Made by a program: the position numbers and the translations under genes
Part shown: positions 23,756-33,577 of the stretch, in pieces
Numbering within the stretch: the stretch's first letter is position 1
How the letters are laid out: every line of letters begins with the position of its first letter
Origin: SAR202 cluster bacterium bin87
Lineage (GTDB): Bacteria; Chloroflexota; Dehalococcoidia; Lucifugimonadales; UBA3495
NCBI GenBank assembly: GCA_002238825.1
Contig: MPNC01000001.1
Span: forward strand, 124,001-188,000
Length of the DNA: 64,000 nt
Direction: 5' to 3'
Notes under the pieces: model-generated
The model's database searches: none
What the model saw: only the letters and a program-made list of their open reading frames with translations
What the model was told of the DNA's origin: nothing

Positions 23756-23764
23756 ATGATAGCA
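23756..23764 (-). promoter_or_regulatory. Extended -10 giving a leaderless transcript
   Basis: The minus strand reads TGCTATCAT followed by six bases and then the ATG at 23749. Transcription would start at or next to the ATG. The divergent plus-strand gene begins at 23787. Confidence 0.55.
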
Positions 23765-23786
23765 CGTGCTTTGAGGAACGTACGCC

Positions 23787-24623
23787 ATGATGAATCTGTT
23801 TTCGCGATGGTTCAGGAGATCGTCAACAGGCGCACAACAACGTGATGCTCCCGAATACAGCGTCCATCCGCCCGGCTTGACCTTTCTGACGGACGTCAGC
23901 GTCGGCCGCTGGGTCGAGGACGGGTTTTCGCCACGCTTTTCGACCCTCGGCGCGCTTGTCCCTGACGGTTTCGAGGCCCACGCTCGTGTCTTGCACCCCG
24001 CGCTGGACGATGCCTTCGAACCGGTGCAGTGGTCAACGGTGGCGAAGTGGTCCGGTCGCGTCCATCACCCGTTGATGTCCTTCGAGGGCATCTCATCCCC
24101 GGTCGACGGGCATGGAGCCGGTGGTCGCCCTTGGCTTGAGGACCCCAATCATGGAAGCATGGAAGAGGAAACGGCAACGGAGTTGGCCGCGTCGCTCTCG
24201 CGATTCACCGGAACGCCGCAGCATTGCTATTTCGGCGTGTGGGAAGGTTTCGGTCAGTACTCGGGCGGCGCCGCCATGGTGACTTCCGACGGTCGCGGAC
24301 GCCCGCTGGGTATTCCCCGCGACATCCGGCGGGCGCGGCGCGTCAGGGGCGTGGGCCGCGACTATCTGCTCTACGCGGGCCGGCTGGAGCAAATCACCGA
24401 GTTTTACAGCAACTTCCTGTCCGAACCGCCCAACATCTGGTGGCCAGAGGATCGCGCCTGGTTTGTCGCCACCGACATCGATCTGGACTCAACCTACGTC
24501 GGCGGCAACCGGGAGTGCATTGCGGCGTTGTTGGATGACGACACGCTCGAAGCCGTGCCCGCCGATCCCAATGCGTCAATCGGTATGACCGCGGACACAA
24601 TCAACCTGGGCAATCCAACCTGA
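23787..24623 (+). CDS. Conserved protein of unknown function (actinobacterial/chloroflexal type)
   Basis: A 278-residue protein of a conserved but unnamed family that I recall from Actinobacteria and relatives. Typical blocks are FEAHARVLHPALDD, VAKWSGRVHHPLM, CYFGVWEGFGQYSGG, RDYLLYAGRLEQITEF and NIWWPEDRAWFVATDIDLDS followed by TYVGGN. No signal peptide or membrane span is seen. Function is unknown; the many aromatic residues and the strict spacing suggest a ligand-binding or enzyme fold. It starts at an ATG with GAGGAACG upstream, divergent from the amidohydrolase. Confidence 0.85.
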   Translation: MMNLFSRWFRRSSTGAQQRDAPEYSVHPPGLTFLTDVSVGRWVEDGFSPRFSTLGALVPDGFEAHARVLHPALDDAFEPVQWSTVAKWSGRVHHPLMSFEGISSPVDGHGAGGRPWLEDPNHGSMEEETATELAASLSRFTGTPQHCYFGVWEGFGQYSGGAAMVTSDGRGRPLGIPRDIRRARRVRGVGRDYLLYAGRLEQITEFYSNFLSEPPNIWWPEDRAWFVATDIDLDSTYVGGNRECIAALLDDDTLEAVPADPNASIGMTADTINLGNPT

Positions 24624-24698
24624 ATGCGGCCGGGCCGTGCGAACGCCGCCGCGCCCCGTTTATTCCTGGTGCAACGCCAACGGGCTCCGACCGAAATC

Positions 24699-25085
24699 CT
24701 ATTCCATGCGGACTTGGTTCAGCAGATCGCGTCCCAGCAGGGAATCCAAGCCGTCGGTGACGGGGTCGGGTTTGGCGATGGAGATTTGGATCTCAAACTC
24801 CGGGGTGCTGCCGTCGCTATCGTTGAACGAAAGCACCGCCGGCTCCATATAGTAGAGCAGGATGCCGCCCGAGCTAATGAACTCGGCGGGATTGTCCAGC
24901 AGGTCGAACGGGCAATCCAGGTCCGCCGCTGCATCGGGGTGCAGGATGGTGGTGTCCGAGCCCGTATCAACCAGGAAGGTGACATCTCCTCTCAAGCCGA
25001 ACCGGGGAAGGAAGACACTGCATTCGATGAAAGGCAGACCATCATCAGTGAACCGGCCGGATATCATCCGGTTCGTTTCCGCCAT
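24699..25085 (-). CDS. Retropepsin-like aspartic protease domain protein
   Basis: A 128-residue clan AA protein. The active-site motif FLVDTGSDTTILHPD (DTGS) is at about residues 38-52. A hydrophobic-hydrophobic-Gly element near the end (GLDSLLGRDLLNQV) corresponds to the retropepsin ILG motif. It would function as a dimer with one Asp per subunit. No signal peptide or membrane anchor is visible. It overlaps the upstream DUF5678 gene by 22 bp, so the two are coupled. Its cellular target is unknown. The ATG at 25085 lacks a clear SD; a second ATG lies six codons further in. Confidence 0.85.
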   Translation of the reverse strand: MAETNRMISGRFTDDGLPFIECSVFLPRFGLRGDVTFLVDTGSDTTILHPDAAADLDCPFDLLDNPAEFISSGGILLYYMEPAVLSFNDSDGSTPEFEIQISIAKPDPVTDGLDSLLGRDLLNQVRME

Positions 25086-25381
25086 ACGGTCGGGATACGC
25101 CGGGGTGGGTTGGTTTCTAGCCGTCGCATCACCGAGTGCGGGGAATACCCTCCCGCTTCCCTCAATTTTTTCAGAACTTCCTCGTGGGTTTTGGCCGCTA
25201 CGATTTTCCAGTTGTCACCGAAAGCAACCCACTGGTCAGGGTACATGGCCAGAAACTCTTTATGATTATCGATCAAGATTTTCGAGCGCGCCGAGTAGTC
25301 TTGCAATCCGACCGTTATTTCCTCTGGGGTTTCGGACGGTCGCTGCGGTACGACTGGTTCCCGTGGCGTGATGGCTTCCAT
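25064..25381 (-). CDS. DUF5678 domain protein
   Basis: A 105-residue protein with a DUF5678 domain from about residue 35: HKEFLAMYPDQWVAFGDNWK, then IVAAKTHEEVLKKLREAGGY. The first 30 residues are Pro/Glu-rich. Such small proteins are often encoded next to the retropepsin-like family, as here, but the link is not understood. A processing or regulatory partnership with the downstream protease is an inference. The ATG at 25381 has GAGGG eight bases upstream and follows an extended -10 by 31 nt. Confidence 0.82.
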   Translation of the reverse strand: MEAITPREPVVPQRPSETPEEITVGLQDYSARSKILIDNHKEFLAMYPDQWVAFGDNWKIVAAKTHEEVLKKLREAGGYSPHSVMRRLETNPPRRIPTVWRKRTG

Positions 25382-25418
25382 GGATCGTTCCCTCTTTGGG
25401 CCGGCGAGATACTGGTTC

Positions 25419-25427
25419 AATTTAGCA
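25419..25427 (-). promoter_or_regulatory. Extended -10 promoter for the DUF5678/protease pair
   Basis: The minus strand reads TGCTAAATT, with a start site near 25412 and a leader of about 31 nt. This argues against an upstream TTG start at 25420, which would lie inside the promoter. Confidence 0.5.
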
Positions 25428-25478
25428 TTGGCACGATCCAGGCTGCAACGCGCACCGCGTCCGTCCCGGACTCCCGTC

Positions 25479-25487
25479 TGCTACACT
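25479..25487 (+). promoter_or_regulatory. Extended -10 promoter for the carboxymuconolactone decarboxylase-like gene
   Basis: TGCTACACT lies 40 bp before the ATG at 25528. The start site would be near 25494. Confidence 0.5.
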
Positions 25488-25527
25488 GCCGCTGACCCTG
25501 CGGGTCCAACCCATTTGGAGGCACAAC

Positions 25528-26313
25528 ATGACTGAACTTGATGACCGCTACGAACGCGGGCAGGAAACCCGGCGCATGTTTGGCGGCGGGCAGATCACCG
25601 GCGGCTCGTCTCCCGGCGCATGGGACATCGCGCCCGATCTCGAACGGATTCTCGGCGAGGCCCTCTTCGGCACCATCTGGAAGCGGCCGGCCTTGACGCC
25701 CGTGCAGCGCGAGATGATCACCCTGTCGTGCCTGATCGTGATGAACCGCGAGGTCCAGCTCAAGCGGCACCTGGGCAACTCCCTCAACATCGGACTCACC
25801 CCGGAGCAGGTGGTGGAGCTGATCATCCACGACACCTGGTACGGCGGCGCGCCGGCCGGCATCCAGGCCCTGACCATCTGCAAGGAGGTATTCGAGGAGC
25901 GCGGCGTCGACTTCACGCCAGCCCGCATCCACGACTCCAACGAAGACCCCGACAGCCTGTTCCAGCGTGGCGACGAGTACCGCCGCAACTACATGGGCGG
26001 CGGCGGAGGTGCGCGCCCTGCTCCTCCGACCGGGGCGGAGCGCGAACTTGGCCGCGTCACCGGCGAGTACTACTGGGGAGCCACCTGGACACGCCCCGGC
26101 CTGGATCTGCCCAGCCGTTGCCTCTGCACCATGACCTGCCTCGCCGCCCTGGGGCGGGAGGGCCCGCTGCGCAGCCACATCCGCGGCGCTCTGAACATCG
26201 GTTTCACCCGGGACCAGATCATCGAGGTCTTTGGTCACATGACCCTGTACGCCGGTATCCCCTTCGCCCGCGGCGCCATGGACATCGCCAACGATATCTT
26301 CAACAACGGCTAG
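25528..26313 (+). CDS. Double carboxymuconolactone-decarboxylase-like domain protein
   Basis: A 261-residue protein with two CMD/AhpD-like all-helical domains. The first is around residues 45-130 (ALTPVQREMITLSCLIVMNR, then LKRHLGNSLNIGLTPEQVVE). The second is around 170-255 (DLPSRCLCTMTCLAALGREG, then LRSHIRGALNIGFTRDQIIE). A Gly-rich linker (MGGGGGARPAPP) joins them. The AhpD CxxC redox pair is not present in canonical form, though CLCTMTC is Cys-rich. Enzymatic activity is uncertain: lactone decarboxylation and peroxide reduction are family possibilities. The ATG has TTGGAGG upstream. Confidence 0.9.
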   Translation: MTELDDRYERGQETRRMFGGGQITGGSSPGAWDIAPDLERILGEALFGTIWKRPALTPVQREMITLSCLIVMNREVQLKRHLGNSLNIGLTPEQVVELIIHDTWYGGAPAGIQALTICKEVFEERGVDFTPARIHDSNEDPDSLFQRGDEYRRNYMGGGGGARPAPPTGAERELGRVTGEYYWGATWTRPGLDLPSRCLCTMTCLAALGREGPLRSHIRGALNIGFTRDQIIEVFGHMTLYAGIPFARGAMDIANDIFNNG

Positions 26314-26343
26314 CCTGAGCGTCGTCGCTCAAACAAACAGTGC

Positions 26344-26367
26344 AGGGGCGAATGATCATTCGCCCCT
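26344..26367. repeat. GGGGCGA palindrome, copy 2 (perfect)
   Basis: A perfect 24-bp palindrome with half-site AGGGGCGAATGA sits between the convergent genes ending at 26313 and 26394. A close copy is at 18423-18446. It could form a hairpin terminator for either side. Confidence 0.75.
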
Positions 26368-26393
26368 ACGTGTTTCTGCGACTTGTCCTGCGC

Positions 26394-27895
<1,502 letters not shown>

Positions 27896-27899
<4 letters not shown>

Positions 27900-28813
27900 T
27901 GCGGGCCCGCCTCGCGGACGGCGTGCCCGCCGAACTGATTGCGCAAGGCCGCCAGCAGGCGGGCGCCGAAAGGCTCATCCTGCCGCGAGCGGAACCGCTG
28001 GTACAGCGCGGCGGTGATCGCCGGGGTTGGCACCGCCAACTCCACCGACTCGTTGACCGTCCAGCGCCCTTCGCCGGAGTCGTCCACGTAGGCGGCCAGG
28101 CTTTCGAGGCCCGGGTCGTCTTCCAGCGCGCGCACGGCGAGGTCCAGCAGCCACGAACGAACCACGCTGCCGTGCTGCCAGGTCCTGGCGATTGCCGTCA
28201 GGTCCAGGTCGAAATCGGCCTGCTTGGCCTGGAGCAGCTCAAACCCCTCCGCATAGGCCTGCATCAGCGCGTACTCCACGCCGTTGTGCACCATCTTGGT
28301 GAAGTGGCCGGCACCCGTGGGTCCGACGTGGGAGTAACCCTTATTTTCGGCTGGGGCAAGGGCCTGGAAGATCGGTTCCAGCCGCCGGAAGGCACCCGTA
28401 TCGCCGCCGACCATCAGGGAGTAGCCTTCGGCCAGTCCCCAGATGCCGCCGCTGGTTCCGGCGTCCAGCAGGTCAATGCCTCGCGTGGCGAGCTTCTCGC
28501 CCCGTCGCAGCGTGTCTTTGTAGTTGGCGTTGCCGCCGTCAATGACGGCGTCGCCCGACGCCAGGAGACCCGCTAGTTCATCGATCACGGTGTCGGTCAC
28601 TGCGCCGGCCGGCAGCATGATCCACACCGCCCGAGGCGCCTCCAACTTGTCCACCAGGTCCGCAACGGACGCCGCCGCGGCCGCGCCGCCGGCTCCGCTG
28701 GCGGCTACGGCTTCCGCGTTCTGGTCGTATACGACCAGTTGGTGCCCCGCCAGCAGCAATCGCTGGGTCATATTGGCGCCCATCCGCCCCAGTCCAATCA
28801 TCCCGAGTTTCAA
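27896..28813 (-). CDS. gnd: 6-phosphogluconate dehydrogenase, decarboxylating (short form)
   Basis: A 305-residue short-form enzyme. The Rossmann motif is MIGLGRMGANMTQRLL. Substrate motifs are DGGNANYKDTLRRGE, DAGTSGGIWGLAEGYSLMVG and VGPTGAGHFTKMVHNGVEYAL (catalytic Lys and Asn). Length and the GTSGG variant match the NAD-preferring single-domain group rather than the long 470-residue GndA. It starts with TTG at 28813, preceded by AAGGAGAAGAGG, and ends overlapping zwf. It yields ribulose 5-phosphate, CO2 and reduced cofactor. Confidence 0.95.
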
Positions 28814-28925
28814 AATCCTCTTCTCCTTATGGCCCCGACGGGTAGATGCGCAGGCTACTCCGGTCAGGGAATGCTCAATCTATGCAAGTTAGCCCGGTAG
28901 TTGGCTGGTATGAATACGGGCCGAG

Positions 28926-30566
28926 TCACAGGACGTCGATGATGCGCTTGATGCCGCCTGCGGGGTCGGTGCCCAGGTGCACCGACACGGTGCGCCGGCC
29001 AAGATCGTCCAGCGCCTGCAGATCCCCAAGCGCTTGCGCGTCGGCCAGGACGCCAAAGCTGAGATCCCAGCCGGGAATCGTGATGTCCGACCGGTGATCC
29101 TGGGTGAGCTGCAGGTAAATGCCCGAACCCGGGCCTCCCTTGTGCAGCTGCCCCGTCGAGTGCAGGAAACGCGGCCCGTATCCCATGGTGGTCGCGATCC
29201 GGTGCTTCGTCATGACCCGCCGGCGCAGTTGGCGCACCGCGTCGCGTATCGCCTCAGTGTCGGGCAGGTACGCCATGATGGCCAGGTAGTCCCCGGGTTG
29301 GCTGGCTTCCAGCAGTCGGGCCAGCTTCACGCCATCGTCCGAGCGCGCGGACGGCAACTTACGGTGCTGCTGCCACTGTTCCAGTACGCTGACGGTGCGG
29401 TCCTTGGCACCCTGCACATCGGGCTGGTCAAATGGATGGATGCCCAGCACGTGGCCGGCGATGGCGGTGGCATACTCCCACCGGTAAAACTCGGCGCCCA
29501 GATCGTAGGTATCTGCCAGCTCCAGGACCGCTACCGGGTGCCCGGTTTCTTGCAGCCGTTTCACCAGCCTGTCGGGCCCGGTGTTGTCGTCGCTGGCCAG
29601 CCGCAGCTGGACAAAGAATCGGTCGTCTCCGTAGCAACTCTCGCCGGGTTCCGGCAAGGGCTCGGCGGCCACGGGGATCACTCCCGTGCGATCCTTCCCA
29701 GTGCTTTCCGCCAGGAGCTGCTCCACCCATAGCCCGAAAGGAGCCAGGCTGTCGGTGGAGATCAGCGTGAGCTTGTCCCGCCCCTGCTTGACCATCGTCC
29801 CGATCGTGGCTCCCAGCCACCCACCCGGATTGTCCGCGGCGGGACCGTCATCCCCGCAGCGCGTCTGCATTCGCTCCGCCGACGCCAGCAGGCGGCCGAG
29901 ATCAACCCCGGTCAACGCGGCCGGAACCAACCCAAAGTAGGAGAGCACGGAATAGCGGCCTCCGATGTCCGGGTTGTTCAAAAATGCGCGACGAAAATTC
30001 TCCGCGTCCGCCCGCCTGGCAAGCGGCGTTTCGGGATCGGTGACGGCGATGAAATTGTCACCGGCGGTTTCGACGCCCAACGCGGCTTCGACCAGGCCCC
30101 GGAAATGCGCGTAGAAAGCCAGGGGCTCAGTGGTGGTGCCCGACTTGGAGGACACCGCGAAGAGCGTGCGCGCCGAGTCTATCTGCTCGGTGGTGGCAGC
30201 CACCCAATCCGGAACCGTGCTGTCCAGCGTCAGCATCTTCGGGTAGGCCCCGCCGGACACGGCGGGTCCGATAACCTGGCGAATTACCTCGGGCCCCAGG
30301 CTGCTTCCGCCCATCCCCAACAGCGCTATGTGGCGGTACCCGGCCGAGCGGACCGTGTCCGCGAATTCGTGGAGCCTGGGCAGTTCAGACTGCATATCCG
30401 TGGGGAGCTCGAGCCAGGCGAGCCGGTCCGAAATCTCGGTCGGGTCATCGCTCCACAAGGTATGATCGTGAGCGCGAAGGCGGGCCGTAACATGGTCTGA
30501 ATCCAGTTTGGCCGCGGCATGCTCCACCAATCGGGAATAGTCGCCGAGGTGATAGCGTTCGGTCAT
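28926..30566 (-). CDS. pgi: Glucose-6-phosphate isomerase
   Basis: A 546-residue isomerase that interconverts glucose 6-phosphate and fructose 6-phosphate. Two SIS-type sugar-phosphate sites are visible: IALLGMGGSSLGPEVIRQVI followed by SSKSGTTTE. Later come a DKLTLISTDSLAPFGLWVEQL block and the C-terminal LHKGGPGSG loop. Length is near normal. The ATG at 30566 has AGGGAG five bases upstream; 38 further open codons upstream are discounted because the promoter lies within them. It leads the pgi-gnd-zwf group, with 112 bp before gnd. Confidence 0.95.
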   Translation of the reverse strand: MTERYHLGDYSRLVEHAAAKLDSDHVTARLRAHDHTLWSDDPTEISDRLAWLELPTDMQSELPRLHEFADTVRSAGYRHIALLGMGGSSLGPEVIRQVIGPAVSGGAYPKMLTLDSTVPDWVAATTEQIDSARTLFAVSSKSGTTTEPLAFYAHFRGLVEAALGVETAGDNFIAVTDPETPLARRADAENFRRAFLNNPDIGGRYSVLSYFGLVPAALTGVDLGRLLASAERMQTRCGDDGPAADNPGGWLGATIGTMVKQGRDKLTLISTDSLAPFGLWVEQLLAESTGKDRTGVIPVAAEPLPEPGESCYGDDRFFVQLRLASDDNTGPDRLVKRLQETGHPVAVLELADTYDLGAEFYRWEYATAIAGHVLGIHPFDQPDVQGAKDRTVSVLEQWQQHRKLPSARSDDGVKLARLLEASQPGDYLAIMAYLPDTEAIRDAVRQLRRRVMTKHRIATTMGYGPRFLHSTGQLHKGGPGSGIYLQLTQDHRSDITIPGWDLSFGVLADAQALGDLQALDDLGRRTVSVHLGTDPAGGIKRIIDVL

Positions 30567-30604
30567 GGCAACTCCCTCGCCCGGCGTCTGGACGCTATGG
30601 GGCG

Positions 30605-30613
30605 ATTTTAGCA
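30605..30613 (-). promoter_or_regulatory. Extended -10 promoter for pgi
   Basis: The minus strand reads TGCTAAAAT, giving a start near 30598 and a leader of about 32 nt. It is divergent from the plus promoter at 30666. Confidence 0.55.
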
Positions 30614-30665
30614 CACGGAATTTCTCACGCCCGCCGTCGGCGGAACAGCAACCCCACACCCGGCG

Positions 30666-30671
30666 TATAAT
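30666..30671 (+). promoter_or_regulatory. Consensus -10 for the alpha/beta hydrolase gene
   Basis: A perfect TATAAT lies 38 bp before the ATG at 30704. The -35 (about 30643-30648) is weak. Confidence 0.55.
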
Positions 30672-30703
30672 TTGCACCAAACTTGGGGAGCCAATGGACG
30701 GAC

Positions 30704-31588
30704 ATGCCTGATTCTAATACTTCCAGCAACGAATCCGCCTTGCAATCGGGCGTCGCTTTGATCGGTGATCTGCATGTGCACTACCTCGACTGGGGCGGCG
30801 GCGGCGAGCCGCTGCTCGCCCTGCACGGGTTGGCCTCTTCCGGCCACTGGTACCGTCGGGTCGCTCCGTTCCTGTCGGACCAATATCGGATCATCGCCCC
30901 AGACCAAAGGGGCCACGGCGCGACCACCCAGGCGCCGAACGGTTACGGCTGGCAGACCCTCGCCGAGGACGCCGTCCGGCTGATGGATCATTTCGGCATT
31001 TCCCGGGCGCCCGTTCTGGGCCATTCGTGGGGAGGGCACGTGGCCAGCAACCTTGCGATGCGCTTTCCCGACCGGGTGTCCCGCGTGGTGATGATTGACG
31101 GTGGTTTCCAGGATGGGGGGCTAATGCCGGAACCCACCTGGGAAGCGTTCCGGCAACGCCTGGCCCCGCGCCTGGTCGCCGGGACACGCGACGAGTACCT
31201 GGCTCGCCTCGCCGATAATCTCTCATTCTGCTGGGGTGATGACCTGGAGGAAATCGCTCTCACCATGGTCCACGAAGGCCCCGATGGCCAAATGTACGAC
31301 AATCTGCGACCTCAGAATCACGCGCAGGTCCTGGAGACCATGTGGAACGAGCCGCCATCAAAGGTGCTTCCCAGGATCACCATCCCGGCGCTGATCGTCG
31401 CCGCCGGCCCGCGCGCCGACCGCGCCAACTCCCAGTTCTCACGGCAGCGCGAGGTGATGGTTGCGGCCGCCGAAAGGGCGTTGTCCAACGGGCGAGTCCA
31501 CTGGATACAGGACACCATCCACGATATTGGTTACCACAAACCCGAGGAATTGGCGTCGGTCGTGCGCGAGTTTGTGTCGGAGGACTAG
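30704..31588 (+). CDS. Alpha/beta hydrolase
   Basis: A 294-residue alpha/beta-fold hydrolase. The oxyanion strand is LLALHGLASSGHWY, the serine elbow is VLGHSWGGHVASNLA and the late His is in TIHDIGYHKPEELASVV. The lid region carries FCWGDDLEEIAL. It is likely an esterase, lactonase or epoxide/haloalkane-type hydrolase; the substrate is unknown. The ATG at 30704 is the first suitable start after the TATAAT. GGGGAG is 13 bases upstream, rather far, and a TTG at 30683 in the same frame is an alternative. It is convergent with the ABC exporter genes. Confidence 0.88.
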   Translation: MPDSNTSSNESALQSGVALIGDLHVHYLDWGGGGEPLLALHGLASSGHWYRRVAPFLSDQYRIIAPDQRGHGATTQAPNGYGWQTLAEDAVRLMDHFGISRAPVLGHSWGGHVASNLAMRFPDRVSRVVMIDGGFQDGGLMPEPTWEAFRQRLAPRLVAGTRDEYLARLADNLSFCWGDDLEEIALTMVHEGPDGQMYDNLRPQNHAQVLETMWNEPPSKVLPRITIPALIVAAGPRADRANSQFSRQREVMVAAAERALSNGRVHWIQDTIHDIGYHKPEELASVVREFVSED

Positions 31589-31603
31589 CGCAACCGGACA
31601 CAG

Positions 31604-31628
31604 AAAAGAGCGACCGCAACGGTCGCTC
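31604..31628 (-). terminator. Bidirectional terminator between the hydrolase and the ABC exporter
   Basis: A 9-bp stem GAGCGACCG/CGGTCGCTC with a 3-nt loop lies between the stops at 31588 and 31652. On the minus strand TTTTC follows; on the plus strand CTTTC follows. Confidence 0.8.
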
Positions 31629-31651
31629 CTTTCAGGTTCGTTTCGACCTTG

Positions 31652-33577
31652 TCAGTCGGCTGCTGCCGGAGACATTCCGTCCGCGCCAATAACCTCGCCA
31701 CCCACCGGCGCCACGTCGACACTGGGACCGGACAGCCCGTAGTTGATGGCATAGAGCTGGGCGTAGACGCCACCGGATTCCAGCAACTCATCGTGGGAGC
31801 CAACTTCCGCAACTCGGCCGGCATTAAGTACGACTATCTTGTCGGCGTTGCGAATGGTCGATAGCCGGTGCGCAATTACGATCGAGGTCCTGCCCTTCAG
31901 GATCCGGTTCAACGCCCGCTGGATCAGCAGTTCGGTGTGGGTATCGATGTTGGCCGTGGCCTCGTCCAGCACCAGGATTCGAGGGTTGCCCACGATGGCC
32001 CGGGCGAAGCTGATCAACTGTCGTTGTCCGATGCTGAGGTTGACGCCGCGTTCGGCCAGTTCGGAGTCGTACCCACTGTCGAGTTCCATGATGAAATCAT
32101 GGGCTCCCACTGCCTTGGACGCCGCGATCATCTCTTCGTCGGTGACGCCTTCGCTCTGGTATACGATGTTTTCCCTGACTGTACCGGAGAAAAGGTAAGG
32201 TTCCTGCAGGACCATGCTCATCTGGTGGACCAGGGACTTCCGGGTGACGTCGCGCAGGTCGTGCCCGTCAATGGTTATCGATCCGCCGGTGACATCGGCC
32301 GAACGGTGCAGCAGATTGACCAGCGTGCTCTTGCCCGCGCCGGTAGATCCCACCAGGGCAACGTTCTCGCCGGCCTTGATGTGCAGGTTGACGGTCTTTA
32401 GGACGTCGGTGCCGGGAATGTAGTGGAAGGTCACGTCGTTGTACTTGATCTCGCCGTCAATCTCCGGCAGTTCAATTGCGTCGGGTTTATCGTTGACGTC
32501 AGGCTCCAGGTCCAATACTTCGAAGATACGAACGCCGGCCGCCATCGCCCGTTGCAGTTGGCTGTACTGCATGGTCAACTGCCGGATGGGCTCGAAGAAC
32601 CTCTGTATCCACAGGGCGAACGCGGCCAGGGTGCCGACTTCCAGGGCGTCCCGCTGCAGCAGGAAACCGCCAAACAGCACCACTCCGATACCGATGCCCA
32701 GGCCGATCAGCAACTCGACCAACGGTTGCAGCATTCCCGAATAGCGCGCGGCTTCCAGGTTGGCGTCGAGATACTCGGTGTTCAGTGTGCGGAAGTGGGC
32801 AAGGTTCTCGTCCTGCCGGTTGAGGCTCTGCACCACACGCACGCCGGTGATGTTCTGGTTGTACTCGCCGTTGACCATCGCGATGGCGCGCCGGATCCGC
32901 ATGAACGAATGGCGGGCGAACCGCTGCCAGTACATGAGGATCAGCGTCAGGATGGGTACGACCAGCATGCACACCAATGCCAACTGCCAGTCGATGATCA
33001 GCATCAGGATTATGATCGCGCCAACCGTGACCAGTTCGGCCAGCGCCAAGGCCATCAACTCGAAGGTTTCCTGCAACTGCAATATGTCGGACTGCATCCT
33101 GGACATGATGCGGCCGATCGGTGTCCGGTGGTAAAAGGAGTTGGACTGGTTCTGCAGGTGGCTGAACATCCCCGACCGCAGGTCGTAGAGGATGTGCTGA
33201 CCGGTTAGCGAGATAAATATGAACTGCAGCCGGTTCGACAGGAAGTGGATCACGGTAACCACCATGAAGGCGGCTCCTATGATGTGCACCCGATTACCGT
33301 CGCCATTGGCTACGGCCCAGTCGATGCCATATTTGATTAGAAGAGGGATCGCTGCGTTGACGGCCGCATAAACGAGCAGGGACGCCAGCGCGATAAGCGC
33401 GTACTTGCGATAGGGCTGGATGTAGGTCGCGAAGCGTTTCACCACCCGGTTGTCGTAAACGCGGCCCACCACCTCTTCGTCGGTGAGGTTGTCGTTGGTG
33501 GGTGCGAACATACTGTCGGCGGAGGTGCCGCGCATCCCCCCCATCATGCCCCCACCCATGCCTCCGCCGCGCATCAT
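31652..33577 (-). CDS. ABC exporter half-transporter with catalytic Glu but degenerate signature
   Basis: A 641-residue half-transporter: six membrane segments then an ATPase. It begins with an odd Met/Gly-rich stretch (MMRGGGMGGGMMGGMRG). Walker A is GSTGAGKSTLV and Walker B is ILVLDEATANID (catalytic Glu present), but the signature reads LSIGQRQL in place of LSGGQ. The partner gene, overlapping by 4 bp upstream, shows the reverse pattern, so the two form a heterodimer with one full and one degenerate ATP site. Substrate (lipid, drug or peptide) is not predictable. Confidence 0.94.
   Translation of the reverse strand: MMRGGGMGGGMMGGMRGTSADSMFAPTNDNLTDEEVVGRVYDNRVVKRFATYIQPYRKYALIALASLLVYAAVNAAIPLLIKYGIDWAVANGDGNRVHIIGAAFMVVTVIHFLSNRLQFIFISLTGQHILYDLRSGMFSHLQNQSNSFYHRTPIGRIMSRMQSDILQLQETFELMALALAELVTVGAIIILMLIIDWQLALVCMLVVPILTLILMYWQRFARHSFMRIRRAIAMVNGEYNQNITGVRVVQSLNRQDENLAHFRTLNTEYLDANLEAARYSGMLQPLVELLIGLGIGIGVVLFGGFLLQRDALEVGTLAAFALWIQRFFEPIRQLTMQYSQLQRAMAAGVRIFEVLDLEPDVNDKPDAIELPEIDGEIKYNDVTFHYIPGTDVLKTVNLHIKAGENVALVGSTGAGKSTLVNLLHRSADVTGGSITIDGHDLRDVTRKSLVHQMSMVLQEPYLFSGTVRENIVYQSEGVTDEEMIAASKAVGAHDFIMELDSGYDSELAERGVNLSIGQRQLISFARAIVGNPRILVLDEATANIDTHTELLIQRALNRILKGRTSIVIAHRLSTIRNADKIVVLNAGRVAEVGSHDELLESGGVYAQLYAINYGLSGPSVDVAPVGGEVIGADGMSPAAAD

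Noticed and set aside
30694-30711. Five-codon mini-frame (M-D-G-H-A) overlapping the alpha/beta hydrolase start
   Set aside because: Only 3 nt from the GGGGAG, with no amino-acid bias hinting at attenuation. Chance is sufficient.
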